From contig NC_083388.1 of NCBI RefSeq assembly GCF_031755915.1, forward strand, positions 22,780,001 to 22,844,000: a stretch of 64,000 nt of DNA, written 5' to 3'. Shown here in pieces: positions 48,952 to 60,603 of this stretch. How positions within the stretch are numbered: the stretch's first letter is position 1; each line of letters opens with the position of its first letter. Source of the stretch: Ziziphus jujuba (taxonomy: Eukaryota; Streptophyta; Magnoliopsida; Rosales; Rhamnaceae). The notes under the pieces were generated by a model. It was not told where the DNA came from, did not search any database, and was given only the letters and a program-made list of their open reading frames with translations. Position numbers and translations under genes: made by a program.

Positions 48952-50498
48952 TTATACACACCATGTGGTAAAAATTTTCCCATTTGAATTACTTAAAATT
49001 TACCCATTGATATTGACTCATCCATTCAAAGGTGGCACCAATGAAAGAACAACAACACCACAAAAGAACAACCAAAAAAAAAAAAAAAAACAATGAGGAG
49101 GCATCAATTTGAGAAAGAATCTTGAAAAGTTGAAAGCATAGGCGTGAAATGTGAAAAGATAAGGGGAGAAAAAGAAAAGGATAAGTTAGGTAAGGCAAAG
49201 AATATTTTTAGATATGCATTTTAATAAACGACTTTCTATTGTTAAATCATTTACAACTCCATCCTTGTACATCAAACATATATATGTTCGTCCAAAAAAA
49301 CATGTATATATGTTAAACTTTCGCTTTATTTTTACTGTTTTCATATATACCGATTTTACATGATATATATATATATATATGGATATGTTGTATGTACCAT
49401 TATATTTGACAAACCATTTTAATAGTTAAATGGGTCCAATCAGTAGATAAATGTTTTAATTTTCATGAAATGTAACTTACAGCAATTGTTTAGTTTTTTA
49501 TTTTTTTAATGTTTTGGACGCAGCAATTGTTTAATTAGCTAAATATTTTTTTGACAAAAATTTGCTTACTATCTTAGTTGTGTTTATCAAAAAATAAATA
49601 AATAAATTATCTTAGTTATGAATAAGGTTCTTACTGCAGTTAAATATTAAAAAAAAAAAAAAATTAACCATCATGGTTTGTCAAAAACGTTATGTCAAAT
49701 AGTTTGGATTTGGAAAATTCACCATTTTATATGATATCATTTTCCTAGAAAGCTTATCTGAGATACTTTTTTTTGTTTAATCTTCAAAAATTCCCAGTTT
49801 ATCAAAATATATATATATATATATACACACAAATTCCCAAACGTAGCAATGTGAAATTAAATAAGTAAATGGTTTTTTTTAATTACATATTTATAGTGTA
49901 TTGATTTCGTTTTAGATGAAGTTACCATTAAATTATACAAAATCCTAATTTAGTATTGGTATTAATTTTTTATTTTTTTTTAGTTTGATTGAAGAACTCC
50001 TAATTATCTACTGCTTTAGTGGTTACTAATAAAATAAATTACTTACAACAAAGTCACGGGAGAATTGATGGGGTCATACTTTGAAAATTGTCATGCCCTT
50101 ACAGAGACAAGTTAAAAACCTTGGTCAGAGGAAAAACAAAAGAGAAATTCCACTTCCAAAACCTAAATTATATATTTTATATACAGATAGAGAGAGAAGG
50201 AAAAAAAAAAAACAATAAAATAAAAATAAAAGAGCAATTATTACTTAAAGAAAAAAGATTGGACGGTAAATGGCGTCAAGTTTTGGATCTTTGTGATGAT
50301 TTTTTTAAGTTTCAGTTTTTTAACCAATGATGTGCTGTGCTGGAAGAGGAAACAAAAAAAACTGAAACACAAATCTAGTCAAGTACTGAAATAAAAACCA
50401 TATATTATATAACTTCCATTTATTTATTTCATATACTATATGCATGATGTAAAGAGGGAATCTAGGAAGTATTCCCCCTTAAGAGCACTGAAAAATTT
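46811..50498. other. Spacer upstream of the AHP-like gene
   Basis: A+T-rich, with AT microsatellites at about 47249-47266, 48919-48946, 49363-49380 and 49807-49825. The stretch 47840-48300 is less A/T-biased but carries no recognisable domain. No gene supported. Confidence 0.55.
48318..48430. repeat. Diverged repeat, copy 2 (partner at 44.62 kb)
   Basis: Same orientation as 44620-44735 and about 3.7 kb away. The shared words are listed with copy 1. It could be a leftover of a duplicated downstream region, but no F-box sequence was found beside this copy. Confidence 0.65.
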
Positions 50499-50505
50499 TA
50501 TAAAA
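50499..50505 (+). promoter_or_regulatory. Candidate TATA box of the AHP-like gene
   Basis: TATAAAA lies 135 bp upstream of the AHP-like ATG. An AT microsatellite at 50575-50600 would then fall inside the leader. Confidence 0.45.
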
Positions 50506-50575
50506 GCTCTTATTGGGTATCACTCTTTTTTTTCCCAATCAAAGAAAAAGAGATGGAATAGTCTTAAACATCTGT

Positions 50576-50606
<31 letters not shown>

Positions 50607-50639
50607 ATACACATAGGACTGAAACCTTGAAGTGCTGCA

Positions 50640-51710
50640 ATGGCAGCTGGTGTGCTTCAGTTGCAGAGGCAATTGACTGATTACACAGCTTCACTGTTCA
50701 GTGAGGTCAGTTTTTATATTTACATATCTGATAATGAGTTTTTGTTCATATCTGTTTCTTAGTTTCTCTGTCTCTTCCAAATTAACCATGGTTTACTTTG
50801 GGTTGGCTTTTGGTGAATAAGTTGTTTTTATTTTTTTTCTTTTTTCTTTCTTTTTTATAATAAGGGATTCCTTGACGATCAGTTCAACCAACTTCAGCAA
50901 TTGCAAGATGAAAGCAACCCAGATTTTGTGGTAGAAGTTGTGTATGTTTTCTTTGAAGATTCTGAGAGACTTCTTAATGAACTTGCCAAAACTCTGTGAG
51001 CTTCAAACTTTCTAATCATTTCTCACAGAAACATTAGGGAAAAAAAATGCATATTAATAATTCTTTGGTAATTGGAATTGGGTACAGAGATCAGCAGAGC
51101 ATTGATTTCAGAAAAGTTGATGCCCATGTTCACCAGTTGAAGGGTAGCAGCTCTAGGTATTTGCTGTTTTATTTTATTTTATTTATTTATTTATTATTAT
51201 TATTATCATTATTGTACTCTTTTTGTTTCAAGAAGATCATTTCTTGATAGTCCTGAATGGCCCATGTGTAAAACTCTCTGCTTATTGGAATAGTTATTTC
51301 ATGTACTTTTTCAAGTACTTGTTATGTCTAGCATGAGAAGAATTTAGCACCTTGTACCATTTATATATTCATGCCTGCTTCTCTTTTTACAATCATACAT
51401 TTTGTTAGCATCATGATAGTTTCTATTTGAACCAAATCTATAACCACAGACTTGTTAATCATTAATCCATCCAATCTGAACATGTGAATGAAAATTTTTG
51501 GAATGTACAAGTTATTATACAAATCTAGCTTTATGAAGAAAGATTGGTCAGGTTAGGGGCATGTTCATCAAGCAGATTTGTTCTGATTTGTTCTCTTGTC
51601 TCTGTTTTTCCTTACATGAACCCTGGCAATTAAAGTCCATGTTTTGTGAATTCCAATGAAAGAATAAGAAGGAGAATATTTTCAAATTGATTTTTTGTTG
51701 TTTGCATAAG

Positions 51711-51755
<45 letters not shown>

Positions 51756-52211
51756 TCATTCCAAGTAATTGTTGAAGAAATTGGGTTTTTGAAATAATAC
51801 AGCATTGGTGCTCAGAGAGTTCAAAGAGTTTGCATTCCTTTCCGTAACAACTGTGAGGAGCAGAACATTGAAGGGTCAGTTTTTCTTCTCAAACTCATAC
51901 ATTCTTCTATACAATACAGTTGAGAAGTTATTGATAATTTTCATGGAAAACTATGATTTAATAGGTGTCTAAGATGTCTGCAACAAGTGAAACAAGAGTA
52001 CACCCTTGTGAAAAATAAGCTTGAAACCTTGTTCAAGGTGAGACAACAGACCCAAGTAATTTTAAAACTTTTTGTATATATTTCAAAGAACAAAGCCTTA
52101 ATTGGATAGGATTGAGATTCTCTGTTTTGAAGCCTTACAAAGTTCCTACATGTTTGAATGCAGCTGGAGCAGCAGCTATTGGCCGCCCAGCGGTCAATGT
52201 CAACAATTTAA
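50640..52211 (+). CDS. Histidine-containing phosphotransfer protein (AHP-like)
   Basis: Small HPt protein that relays phosphate from cytokinin receptor histidine kinases to nuclear response regulators (family knowledge). Six exons: 50640-50705, 50865-50995, 51088-51156, 51803-51874, 51965-52037 and 52164-52211; 459 bp, 152 aa, near the usual 150-155. The HPt signature VHQLKGSSSSIGAQRV is intact with the phospho-acceptor histidine at residue 81, so it is an authentic AHP and not a pseudo-HPt. The N-terminal part (DDQFNQLQQLQDESNPDFV) and the C-terminal LEQQLLAAQRS helix also fit. All introns are GT-AG. A TTA microsatellite (51715-51755) lies in the intron before exon 4. Its last two exons and downstream flank recur at 62.6-64.0 kb. 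Confidence 0.94.
51715..51755. repeat. (TTA)n microsatellite in AHP-like intron 3
   Basis: About 13 uninterrupted TTA units, 48 bp before the acceptor of exon 4. Confidence 0.93.
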
Positions 52212-53303
52212 TCATCAGAGCCAATGCAGATATCAATCAGCAAAAAACAATAACACTGGTGGTTTGGTTCTGTATTTGTAGATCAGTATTCTTCTTTCTT
52301 CTTTCTTTTTCCTCTTTCATCAGCAGGTTTAGAGCCAAAAGTTGTTGGGCATTCAAGGCTCTTATCAAACTAGAATGTGAATAAACATTGTGAGAACAAT
52401 CATAAAGAATGTGAATAAATCTTTCTTGCTACCAATCTTTATTTTTTTTATATTTTTTTTTTCACTTTACGCCAAGAATTTCTTGTACAAATCAGTTTCC
52501 TTTATTCTGATAGAACCATATCAGTTTTCACGGTAACTCTTCTCAATCAGACACTTTCCGTGCACTTTTTTTCACAAAATTTTGATCTACAGAGGAAAAG
52601 AAAAGAAAAACACCAAGTTGAAAAGAATGATTTTTTGTGTGTGTATATAACATAGCTAATGATCAATATTCCTAACTAATGAACCATTTGATTAGGTGGC
52701 TAGCCAATATTACAATTCTTGTTTTTGATTTATTTTATTTATTTATTCATTTATTTATTTTAAGTAGCAAATGTTACATTTTAAAGGTTGCCTTTTGACA
52801 TTTTGACGGATTAGAAGCTACCTGTCCTATATAAGAAAGCAAAATTAGGTAAAGTGGGTCTCCATTTGCATGCGTATGAAAAGCTAGTTAATTCAGATAT
52901 TCATGTGATTCATCAGATGAAGAAATCATATATAAAAAGGTCCCATCAGAGAAAAACAAATTCATCAACCCAAGTTATACATGCTAGAAGAAGACCAATA
53001 TCAATGAGGCTGAGAAAATTAATGCTGTGGTGGTTGTGGAAATTTATCATGAACTTTGTCAATATTTGTGATGGAAAATGAGGACCACATTATGATAACA
53101 AATTCAATCAATTGAATATAGAGATTCAAACATCATTAAATTTACCAAATAGATCCACTAAAAAAATCTTTTGACAGTGGAGCTTGATGGTCATTGTATA
53201 CAACATACTGGTTTCGTGACATTGTGCTGAGCTAGAATAGAAAGCTAAAAAACTATCCATAGTGTTATCTGTCTATTTTTGGCCATTAGCTATGTCTAAT
53301 AGT
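51948..53303 (+). repeat. Source copy of the AHP-like 3' duplication
   Basis: From ACTATGATTTAATAGGTGTC onward this block, which covers exons 5 and 6 of the AHP-like gene plus about 1.1 kb of downstream flank, recurs from 62642 to the right edge of the window at a steady offset near 10.7 kb, in the same orientation. The match continues to the last base of the window. Confidence 0.93.
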
Positions 53304-55134
53304 AACATGCTTATAGCAACTCTAGTTTTATAAACTTATCTATAATGGTTCTAAAACCTATACCAGTAATGTAAACATTTCAAGATATGAGGAAAGTTTT
53401 GAATATGACCAATTCAATAGCCAATTACCCCCATTCAGATTAATGAACAAGGCCACGTGAACAGTGTGGAGGTCACTGAATAAAGGGTATAATCCCAATT
53501 TTCCATCAAAAATAAAGTAAAACCCACCGACCATGTTGTTGTTTGAAGCGGATACGTTGTTAAGATATTAAAAAAATAATAATTAAAAAAATAAAAGAAT
53601 AAACAGAAGCCAAAGGGTGGTTGGTTGGCATATTGTGGCGTTGAAAATGGAGAACAAACCCCACTTTAGGATGATATATATATATATATATATTATAATT
53701 AGTCTAAGTTGGGAATATTTTATATCAGCATTTCCATGATCTCTATGTACATTCAATGAACAAGACGAATTTTATAAAGTCTTATCTGTTTTTTGAAAGG
53801 TGGTATTGGGATGTCTCCTGGTCAGATAATATGAAAATGAAATCAAGCAAAGGACAAAATACATGCTGTAATGGCAGAGTATCTAATATTTTAATGCTTT
53901 GGGTTTTGGGGTATCTAAATTTCTTTTTTCCTTCTCTCGTGCTTACAATCCAAAAGATCTCATTACTCATCATGTACTAAAAACCAACCATATTTTAGAC
54001 ATGTTACTTTTTAAAAATTCCTTTGGAAATCTGAATGCATCTTCTTTAAGTTCAGGTTTTCTAGTTGCGTTTCTACATCATTTTTATCTTCTTTCTTAGC
54101 AACTACGCCACCCCATTATTTGGGTTCCAACTGGTATGTATTGTAATGCATGCTTTTTTTTTACTTCTGATTAAGTATTCCAATACAGAAGATCCTCTAG
54201 ATTTTCTGCCTAGAGTTTCCAGCTCTGCATATTCAATTGCAAGAAGAAATCCTACTTTATATTAAAACATAAATGATATACATATTGTCTATCGAGATGA
54301 ATTGTGGTGCTTTGCTCATTGCTATAATAATAAACCGTATATGTATAATAGCTATCTACTGTACATGTATATAGCTAGTTGGCCTTATTTGTCTATAAAA
54401 CATAAATGGTATATATATTATCTATCGAGATGAATTGTGGTGCTTTGCTCATTGCTATAATAAGAAACCATATGTGTATGATAGCTATCTACTATACATG
54501 TATATAGCTAGTTGGTCTTATTTGTCTAGCCCATATTGTAGTTGAGCTTGATTGATTTAATCATTTAAGTTATTTTGGTATATAGAAATATTATTTCATG
54601 GATCAGCCAGATTCACACAGTCAACTCCTTAACCGTTACATAAGGAAATTATCGGATGCCGTATATTGATAGTATAAAAATTGCCACAAGGCATGGTGTT
54701 TGACTTCCAGGGGACGATATAGTTTAAGCCAGAGAAGAGTACGATATGACATTTGTTAACGTCAAATAAGACTGCAGAAGTACATGTTTTTTATCACTGT
54801 GATCCTTGCTTTCCCAGAACAATTTTAAGACAAGACAAGAAAATGTCATTTCTGATGTACTTCCATGTAATGTTGGAGCACAATTCAAAATTTGCCTTCA
54901 TGCATTTGTCATCAAATTGAGTTTTCATATGCATCATAATAATCTCAAAGAGTTAAAAACCAAAAAAAAAAAAAAAAAAGGGATTCAATTTATCATCAGC
55001 TCAATAAACAGAATAAATTTTCTGTGTATATATAGAATCAATCTTTCTGTACAGTTTAGAAATACTTTTATTTGTTACATAACATGAAGATGATCTGCAT
55101 GAAGAAGTAGAAGTAAGATAATGCTTAAATAGTA
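52212..55134. other. Spacer between AHP-like and nucleoside hydrolase genes
   Basis: The 3' flank of the AHP-like gene followed by the 3' side of the oppositely oriented nucleoside hydrolase gene, so the two genes converge here. Apart from the duplicated block and the 133-bp tandem repeat nothing is recognisable. Confidence 0.55.
54264..54529. repeat. Two-copy tandem repeat, 133-bp period
   Basis: Copy 1 (54264-54396) and copy 2 (54397-54529) both carry AAAACATAAATG, CTATCGAGATGAATTGTGG, TGCTTTGCTCATTGCTATAA and CATGTATATAGCTAGTTGG, with few differences. Confidence 0.93.
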
Positions 55135-58100
55135 TCAGTGCGAATTATTTGAACTTAGACTATTACTCCAAATTATTTTTTGCTCCCAAAAGCTTCCTAT
55201 AACAGCAGACTGCTTATGATCACCAAATACTCCAGTAAAATGGTCATAATATGCCTCTTTGTTTAAATTTACTTTTTTCCTTGATTTTCATCAATTATAA
55301 GCTGTCCAATTTCTGATATATCTCCCTTTGCTATGACCTTGAGAAGCTTATAGTTAAATTCTTCATTTAGTTCAGGATGAGTGCCAGCCAAGATCACTGC
55401 ACCCAGGATTTCTCCAAGAAATGTATCCTGTCAAGGTGATGGAAAGCGAACAAGCTAAGCACTTTTAGAGTGAAAAGTAAAATGCAAACGAACTGGACTT
55501 GGCATAACAACACGACTCTAATACCATCTTCAGAATTTTTGACATGACAATCTCTGTTGTGAATTTCAGAAAATGAGTAGAGGACTTTACCACATGAAGA
55601 TATCTATTATTGTTCTGTTGCAATCGCCATAGCCTCAAAAGCAGACGCTGCACAAATAAAGCTTCAGGAGTCCTATTTGCCAGCTTCAAATTATTAAGAA
55701 TCTTGGGGAAAGAACTGACTTGCTTTTGTATATGCAATGGAATCAATGTGACATCTAGTTTCGAATCAAAAACTGTCTTTGCAGCTAAAGGATCAAGAAA
55801 AATGTTGAATTCTGCATATTCATTTGAAGGAACAATGAAAAGATTGCCTTTCTCATTGTCCTGTCTAATGTGTCCCCCAACAATGTATATATCCTACTAA
55901 GCAAATTATAGTAATGAAAATGACTATCAAACAAAAGCATTTGATGTACATAGGCTCTGAGGCTTAGTTATTTTCCTACTTTAATGTTCTTCTACCATTA
56001 AAGATAAGTCAGTTTTAATGTTCTTCTACTTTAATGTTCTTCTACCATTAAAGATAAGTCAGTTTTAGAAGCTAGCCGCATTTGATGTTGCCTTAAAAGT
56101 AGTTATTTTTATAAAGTGCCCTGAAGATGCCCATAACATTATTCCAGGAGGAAGATTGAGCAAAACGTATACAATGTGATATATGATGATCAGCTCTCTA
56201 GTTAAGTTTGTCTACAAAGACCAGAAATATGGAAAACCTGACCAATATAATTATTTCCAACAAGTCAATGTCAAAATGTAATCAAACAATTAGGCATAAC
56301 TGATCCTATTATTGTTTGAGTCACAACTAACTAGCGGGTGAACCTAAAGTTGCTTACCTACTAAATTCCTTTAAGCCAATCCAGCTAACAACTACATCAT
56401 GGACATATAGAACTGAGAATTACCTGGATCGCTGATGTGTTCTCAGAAGGAATAATTTCGGCTAAATTTGTCAGTGGAGCACTGGTCAGTATAGTAATCT
56501 TAGCTCCTGGATTCAGTGATTTTACACTGGACTTCCAAACATCTAATGCAGTTCGCTTTGTAAGTTCAGGGTTATCAGTATCTTCTGTGTATCTGAAATA
56601 GAAATTCAAGGCTGGTCATTCTAGCACTAAATAGGCTGTAAAACCTATACTGAATATTCAAGTGGAGACTGAGAATGCTTACCTTCTAGGGCTACGAGGC
56701 AAGTCACGAGCAAGTCCATATAATGTGTCAGAGTCCAAGAAGCCACCACTACCTTGGGGCACGGCTCTGCTATACATACAGTGTCCAATTGCAGGGTAAA
56801 ATGGGTGAGCATGGCCAACTGCATATACATTTCCAAGACCAACTGGAATATCATCACGGCCCATCATATGAAGTATGTCATATACTACATCTACTGTTGC
56901 AGAAGTTGCCCAGCCGTTTCCACTAATTAGTATCCCCTGAAAGTAAAATGACAAGCCATGCAAAAAGATTAAAAGTAATACTGATTATTCAGTAAAATCT
57001 CAAACAACTTGGTTTCAAATTTTCAACATAGTAAAAAAGTTCTATTACTCAAGGCTTGTAGATTAATATTAGAAGCAACTTATAATACCTTGAGGTTAAT
57101 CAGCTCTGCAGGTAACTTTAGCATATATAAAAGAGCTACAAAGTCTCCAACGCTCATATCCATGTCAAAGACTACAGGTTTCCCCTTTAATTTTCTCATA
57201 TCTGGTTTGTAAAGGATCTCCTCATAGTATGGGAATTGTGTTGTTATATTAAACCGCCCGGTTTTCTCAGGTTGATTCAAAACCTTCATTTGATAGGGTA
57301 AAAAAAAAAGTTGAAGTCACCACTCAGTTTGAGTGCATATATATGTACATATATAACAGCATAACTAGATTCCCAAGTTTCACAGTTTTTTTACCACGTG
57401 CAACAGTCAATAATCCAATTTCATGGTCTCGTAACTGGTATATTTTCTTGCTACATATAATTTGTAAATTTACACAGAATCCCTTTTCATGAGGACCGAA
57501 CATAACTTTAATATTTGATGTACTTAAAAAGGAATCCAATGACTGAGCAAAAAGTGACCCCCATGAGTGCAATGTATAGGAACTTACATCCGAGAAACTT
57601 TTGTAGAACTCCTTGCCAACTGAACTGCCAATTTCATGATTTGGTTTAGCTTTGGTAGCAACAAGGATTTCCACTGCTTCAGTACCATTTACCTCCTTTG
57701 TGTAACCATCCTGTTAATATTAACATATGGTAAACTCGGTCACTATATGTCTATACATGAATGTTAAGGTAAATCCATTTCCTCTACTATCTTCCTGAAT
57801 GGTAGTGATACATTTCAGCATTTACATGCGTTTCTGTTGTGATATTGTGCATATAATGTGTCTTTTTATGATTCTTTTTAAGAGAAAATTTGTAACTTTC
57901 AGAGAGGAAAGAAGGAACTAAACTGTTTGTGTTGATCGTTTCTAGAAGTTTCCCATAGATATTTTTCGTAAACCAAGTTGCTTCAAAAGAGCACAAAATA
58001 TAATGTAGAAGTTGGTAGAATATACCTGATATTTCCCTTTATGACCCCCCTCCACAAGGCAAAACTGGTCTTGCATTCCTAGCTGAACATGACCACTATG

Positions 58101-60413
58101 CACCCCATTCTTCTCAATTTTGAAGATTGTGTTTGATGAACTCCAATCCATGAGTGGATTTGAACCATCCGAAGTTCCATAAGGTTCATTGGAAGTAACC
58201 ACTGTGATGTTCATATACTCCATCTCCACAAATTCATTTTCTCCATGTGAATTACGCATTTGAGATAGTGCTACACCAACCATGAACGAATCCCACATGT
58301 AATATTGCTGCAAGCTTACCAGTCACTGACTTCTCTTTTACATTTATTTATTTGCAACTTGGTAAAAACCAAAAAATACTTTGGAAAATACCTTATAAAA
58401 GTCACTGTTAGGCCATGTGTCATGAACAATTTTCAATGTCTTGAAGCTGTATTGTGCCTCATATGTGTCCTGTTTATTTTCAAATGCTAAGTAAAAATTC
58501 TCATCTACAGGAATTGTTCGTGTTGCATCCAGTGGTATCAATGTGAATGGAATACCAGAATGGAGTACCTATTTTATTAGTACATTAGCAAAACGAGGTT
58601 AGCCAGTCATACAACTCTTTCTTAGAATACTTGAATCCATTAACAGAACTTGCAATCAATTTATGATCATGACCTGCAGACTAATATATATATATATATA
58701 CACATATACCGTGTATGCAGCAAAAGGATCTTCAAAGATATTGAATTCTGCAATAGATTGGTGTCCTGTGGGTACAAGTTGCCAAGATCTTCTTCACCTA
58801 GCCCTGCCTTGCAAGAGTTGGGATTGTTGCAGGTTGGTCTAACAGCCCCACCCATGGCATATATATGCTCAATATTTTTCTTAAGGTGAGGATGAGTAAT
58901 AAGAAAAAGGGCTAGATTTGTGTGGGAAGCCAAAAGAAATACAGTTATAGGACCTGCAGATATTGCATCTCTCATCACTTTTTGAGTACTAGGTTGTTGA
59001 AGAGGTATATATCTCCTGTCACCCTGTTACATGTACATATCATTTACATTTATATAATAAAAGTATATATTTTGAATACCATCTTGTTAATATTGAAATT
59101 AAAATAATGCGTATATGTCATATGAAGTGTAACAAAAAAGTTCACAATTACTTAATAGAAATGAAAAAGTGGAAAAAGAGCGAGTGACCTGAGGAAGGAA
59201 AGCTCTGCGTTCTCCATGGTTTGTATTACTCCAAGACGACCTCCATGCCCCACTGGTATTGCCTGTCTGTATCTACAATTTCCGGCCGTGGACGACCTCT
59301 ATTATTCATTAAACAATAACATAAATTTATCATTCATAAATTTATTAACTTAATGAATCATAGGACAAACTTTATAATTTTTATTTTTTTTTATTATTTT
59401 TTTTTGGTTTATATATGAACCTGGTCTCTCTCTAAACCATCACTATTAGTCGATAGTATATATTATACTTTATATATATATATAACCTATATATATTTGG
59501 TTATATATTAATGTTTATACCTGGTCTATAATGGGAAGATATCCTCCGACATCAGAAAGGATATTATGGTTAGGCAAAATGGCACCTTCACCACCAACAC
59601 CAACAGGAATATGGTCTCTATCCATCATGAAAAGTAAGTCGTACAAATGATTCACTGCATGCCCTGCATCGCTCCATCCGTTTGCATTTGTAGTAATTCC
59701 TGCCCAGTTCATCGTATTACCATCATATTCACTAACTCTTTCCATTTTGGAAAACCCATTAAACTTGAATCTACCTAGCTTATTTATATTTGAAACACCA
59801 ATTGCACCATTTTCAGTTATTATCACTTTTCTATTTATGGAAATTGAACAAAGCTAAAAATAAAAAAGTATTCGTGCTACTAATGCCTTAATAAGTTCAA
59901 CATTTTTATATTTTTACCTTTTTATAGTATTAAATTAGCTCCAGCACGATGCTTTTGAAGTTTATACTTGTCAGTAGTCCTGAACTTTTACCCATGACTT
60001 TTTGTCTGTTACCATGCATGTGAACTGCATATAAAAATATTCCTTTTTTCTGAAAATTTTGTTTTGATTAATTTAATTTAACAGTAAAAAAGCCATGATA
60101 TAAAGGTTTTTAACAAACTGCAATGACGTCAATGCTAATTTGATATAATAAGGGTAAAAGACAAAAATGATGAAACTATAAGAAAGAGGGGGGGTGTTGA
60201 AAAAACCCAAATAAAAACCTGGAGGTCGAATTCAGTCTTGTTTTGCTTCAATAGGTAAAGGAGAGCAAAAACATCGTCACCATCCATATCTGTATCCACC
60301 AGAATTCTTCGAGGTTGAGCCTGAGCATAATAATCCCCAGAGTTTAGAACATCTAATCGTAGCACCATAATTTGCAACCAAACAAGTATGTTCAGCAGCA
60401 TCATTGCAAGCAA
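55135..60413 (-). pseudogene. Two-domain nucleoside hydrolase (NSH3-like) gene with broken frame
   Basis: Homologue of the large plant nucleoside hydrolases (NSH3 type), secreted proteins that hydrolyse inosine and adenosine in the apoplast. Twelve exons on the minus strand: 60219-60413, 59521-59699, 59189-59298, 58710-59023, 58392-58568, 58026-58307, 57588-57710, 57089-57283, 56683-56936, 56424-56592, 55591-55893 and 55135-55427. A hydrophobic N terminus precedes domain 1 with the metal site DTDMDGDD (residues 40-47); domain 2 starts with the diverged FDMDMSVGDF. Family landmarks run to KQSAVIGSFWEQ at the end. Exons 2, 3, 4 and 12 are each one base short of the in-frame length (losses near 59699, 59227, 58755 and 55272-55277). 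The last creates a TAA at 55269-55271. As read, the protein ends soon after exon 1. Either this is a recent pseudogene or the assembly has errors here. Confidence 0.85.
55981..56067. repeat. 50-bp-period tandem repeat in nucleoside hydrolase intron
   Basis: TTAATGTTCTTCTACCATTA followed by AAGATAAGTCAGTTTTA occurs at 55981 and, identically, at 56031, within the intron between exons 10 and 11. Confidence 0.93.
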
Positions 60414-60587
60414 AGCTATATCTGCAGCAGGACACTATTATTGCTTTGCTTGAGTTATATGTTGGTGTGCGATGAGAGTACAAATTGAAGGAAAAAGAGT
60501 ATTAAATAAACAAAAAAGATATTATTAGTATTAGTATTATTATTATTATTATATTGTTATTATTTTGGCTTTGAAAAAAGCTAATTC
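60414..60587. promoter_or_regulatory. Short upstream region left before the LINE
   Basis: Only about 175 bp separate the nucleoside hydrolase ATG from the LINE insertion. A (TTA)n microsatellite fills 60527-60553. Any promoter elements further upstream are now on the far side of the LINE, beyond 62607. Confidence 0.5.
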
Positions 60588-60601
60588 CTTTTCTTATGTT
60601 T
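60588..60601. repeat. LINE target-site duplication, left copy
   Basis: The 14-mer CTTTTCTTATGTTT is identical to 62594-62607. It is followed directly by T-rich sequence, as expected for the 3' poly(A) end of a minus-strand LINE. Confidence 0.85.
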
Positions 60602-60603
60602 TT

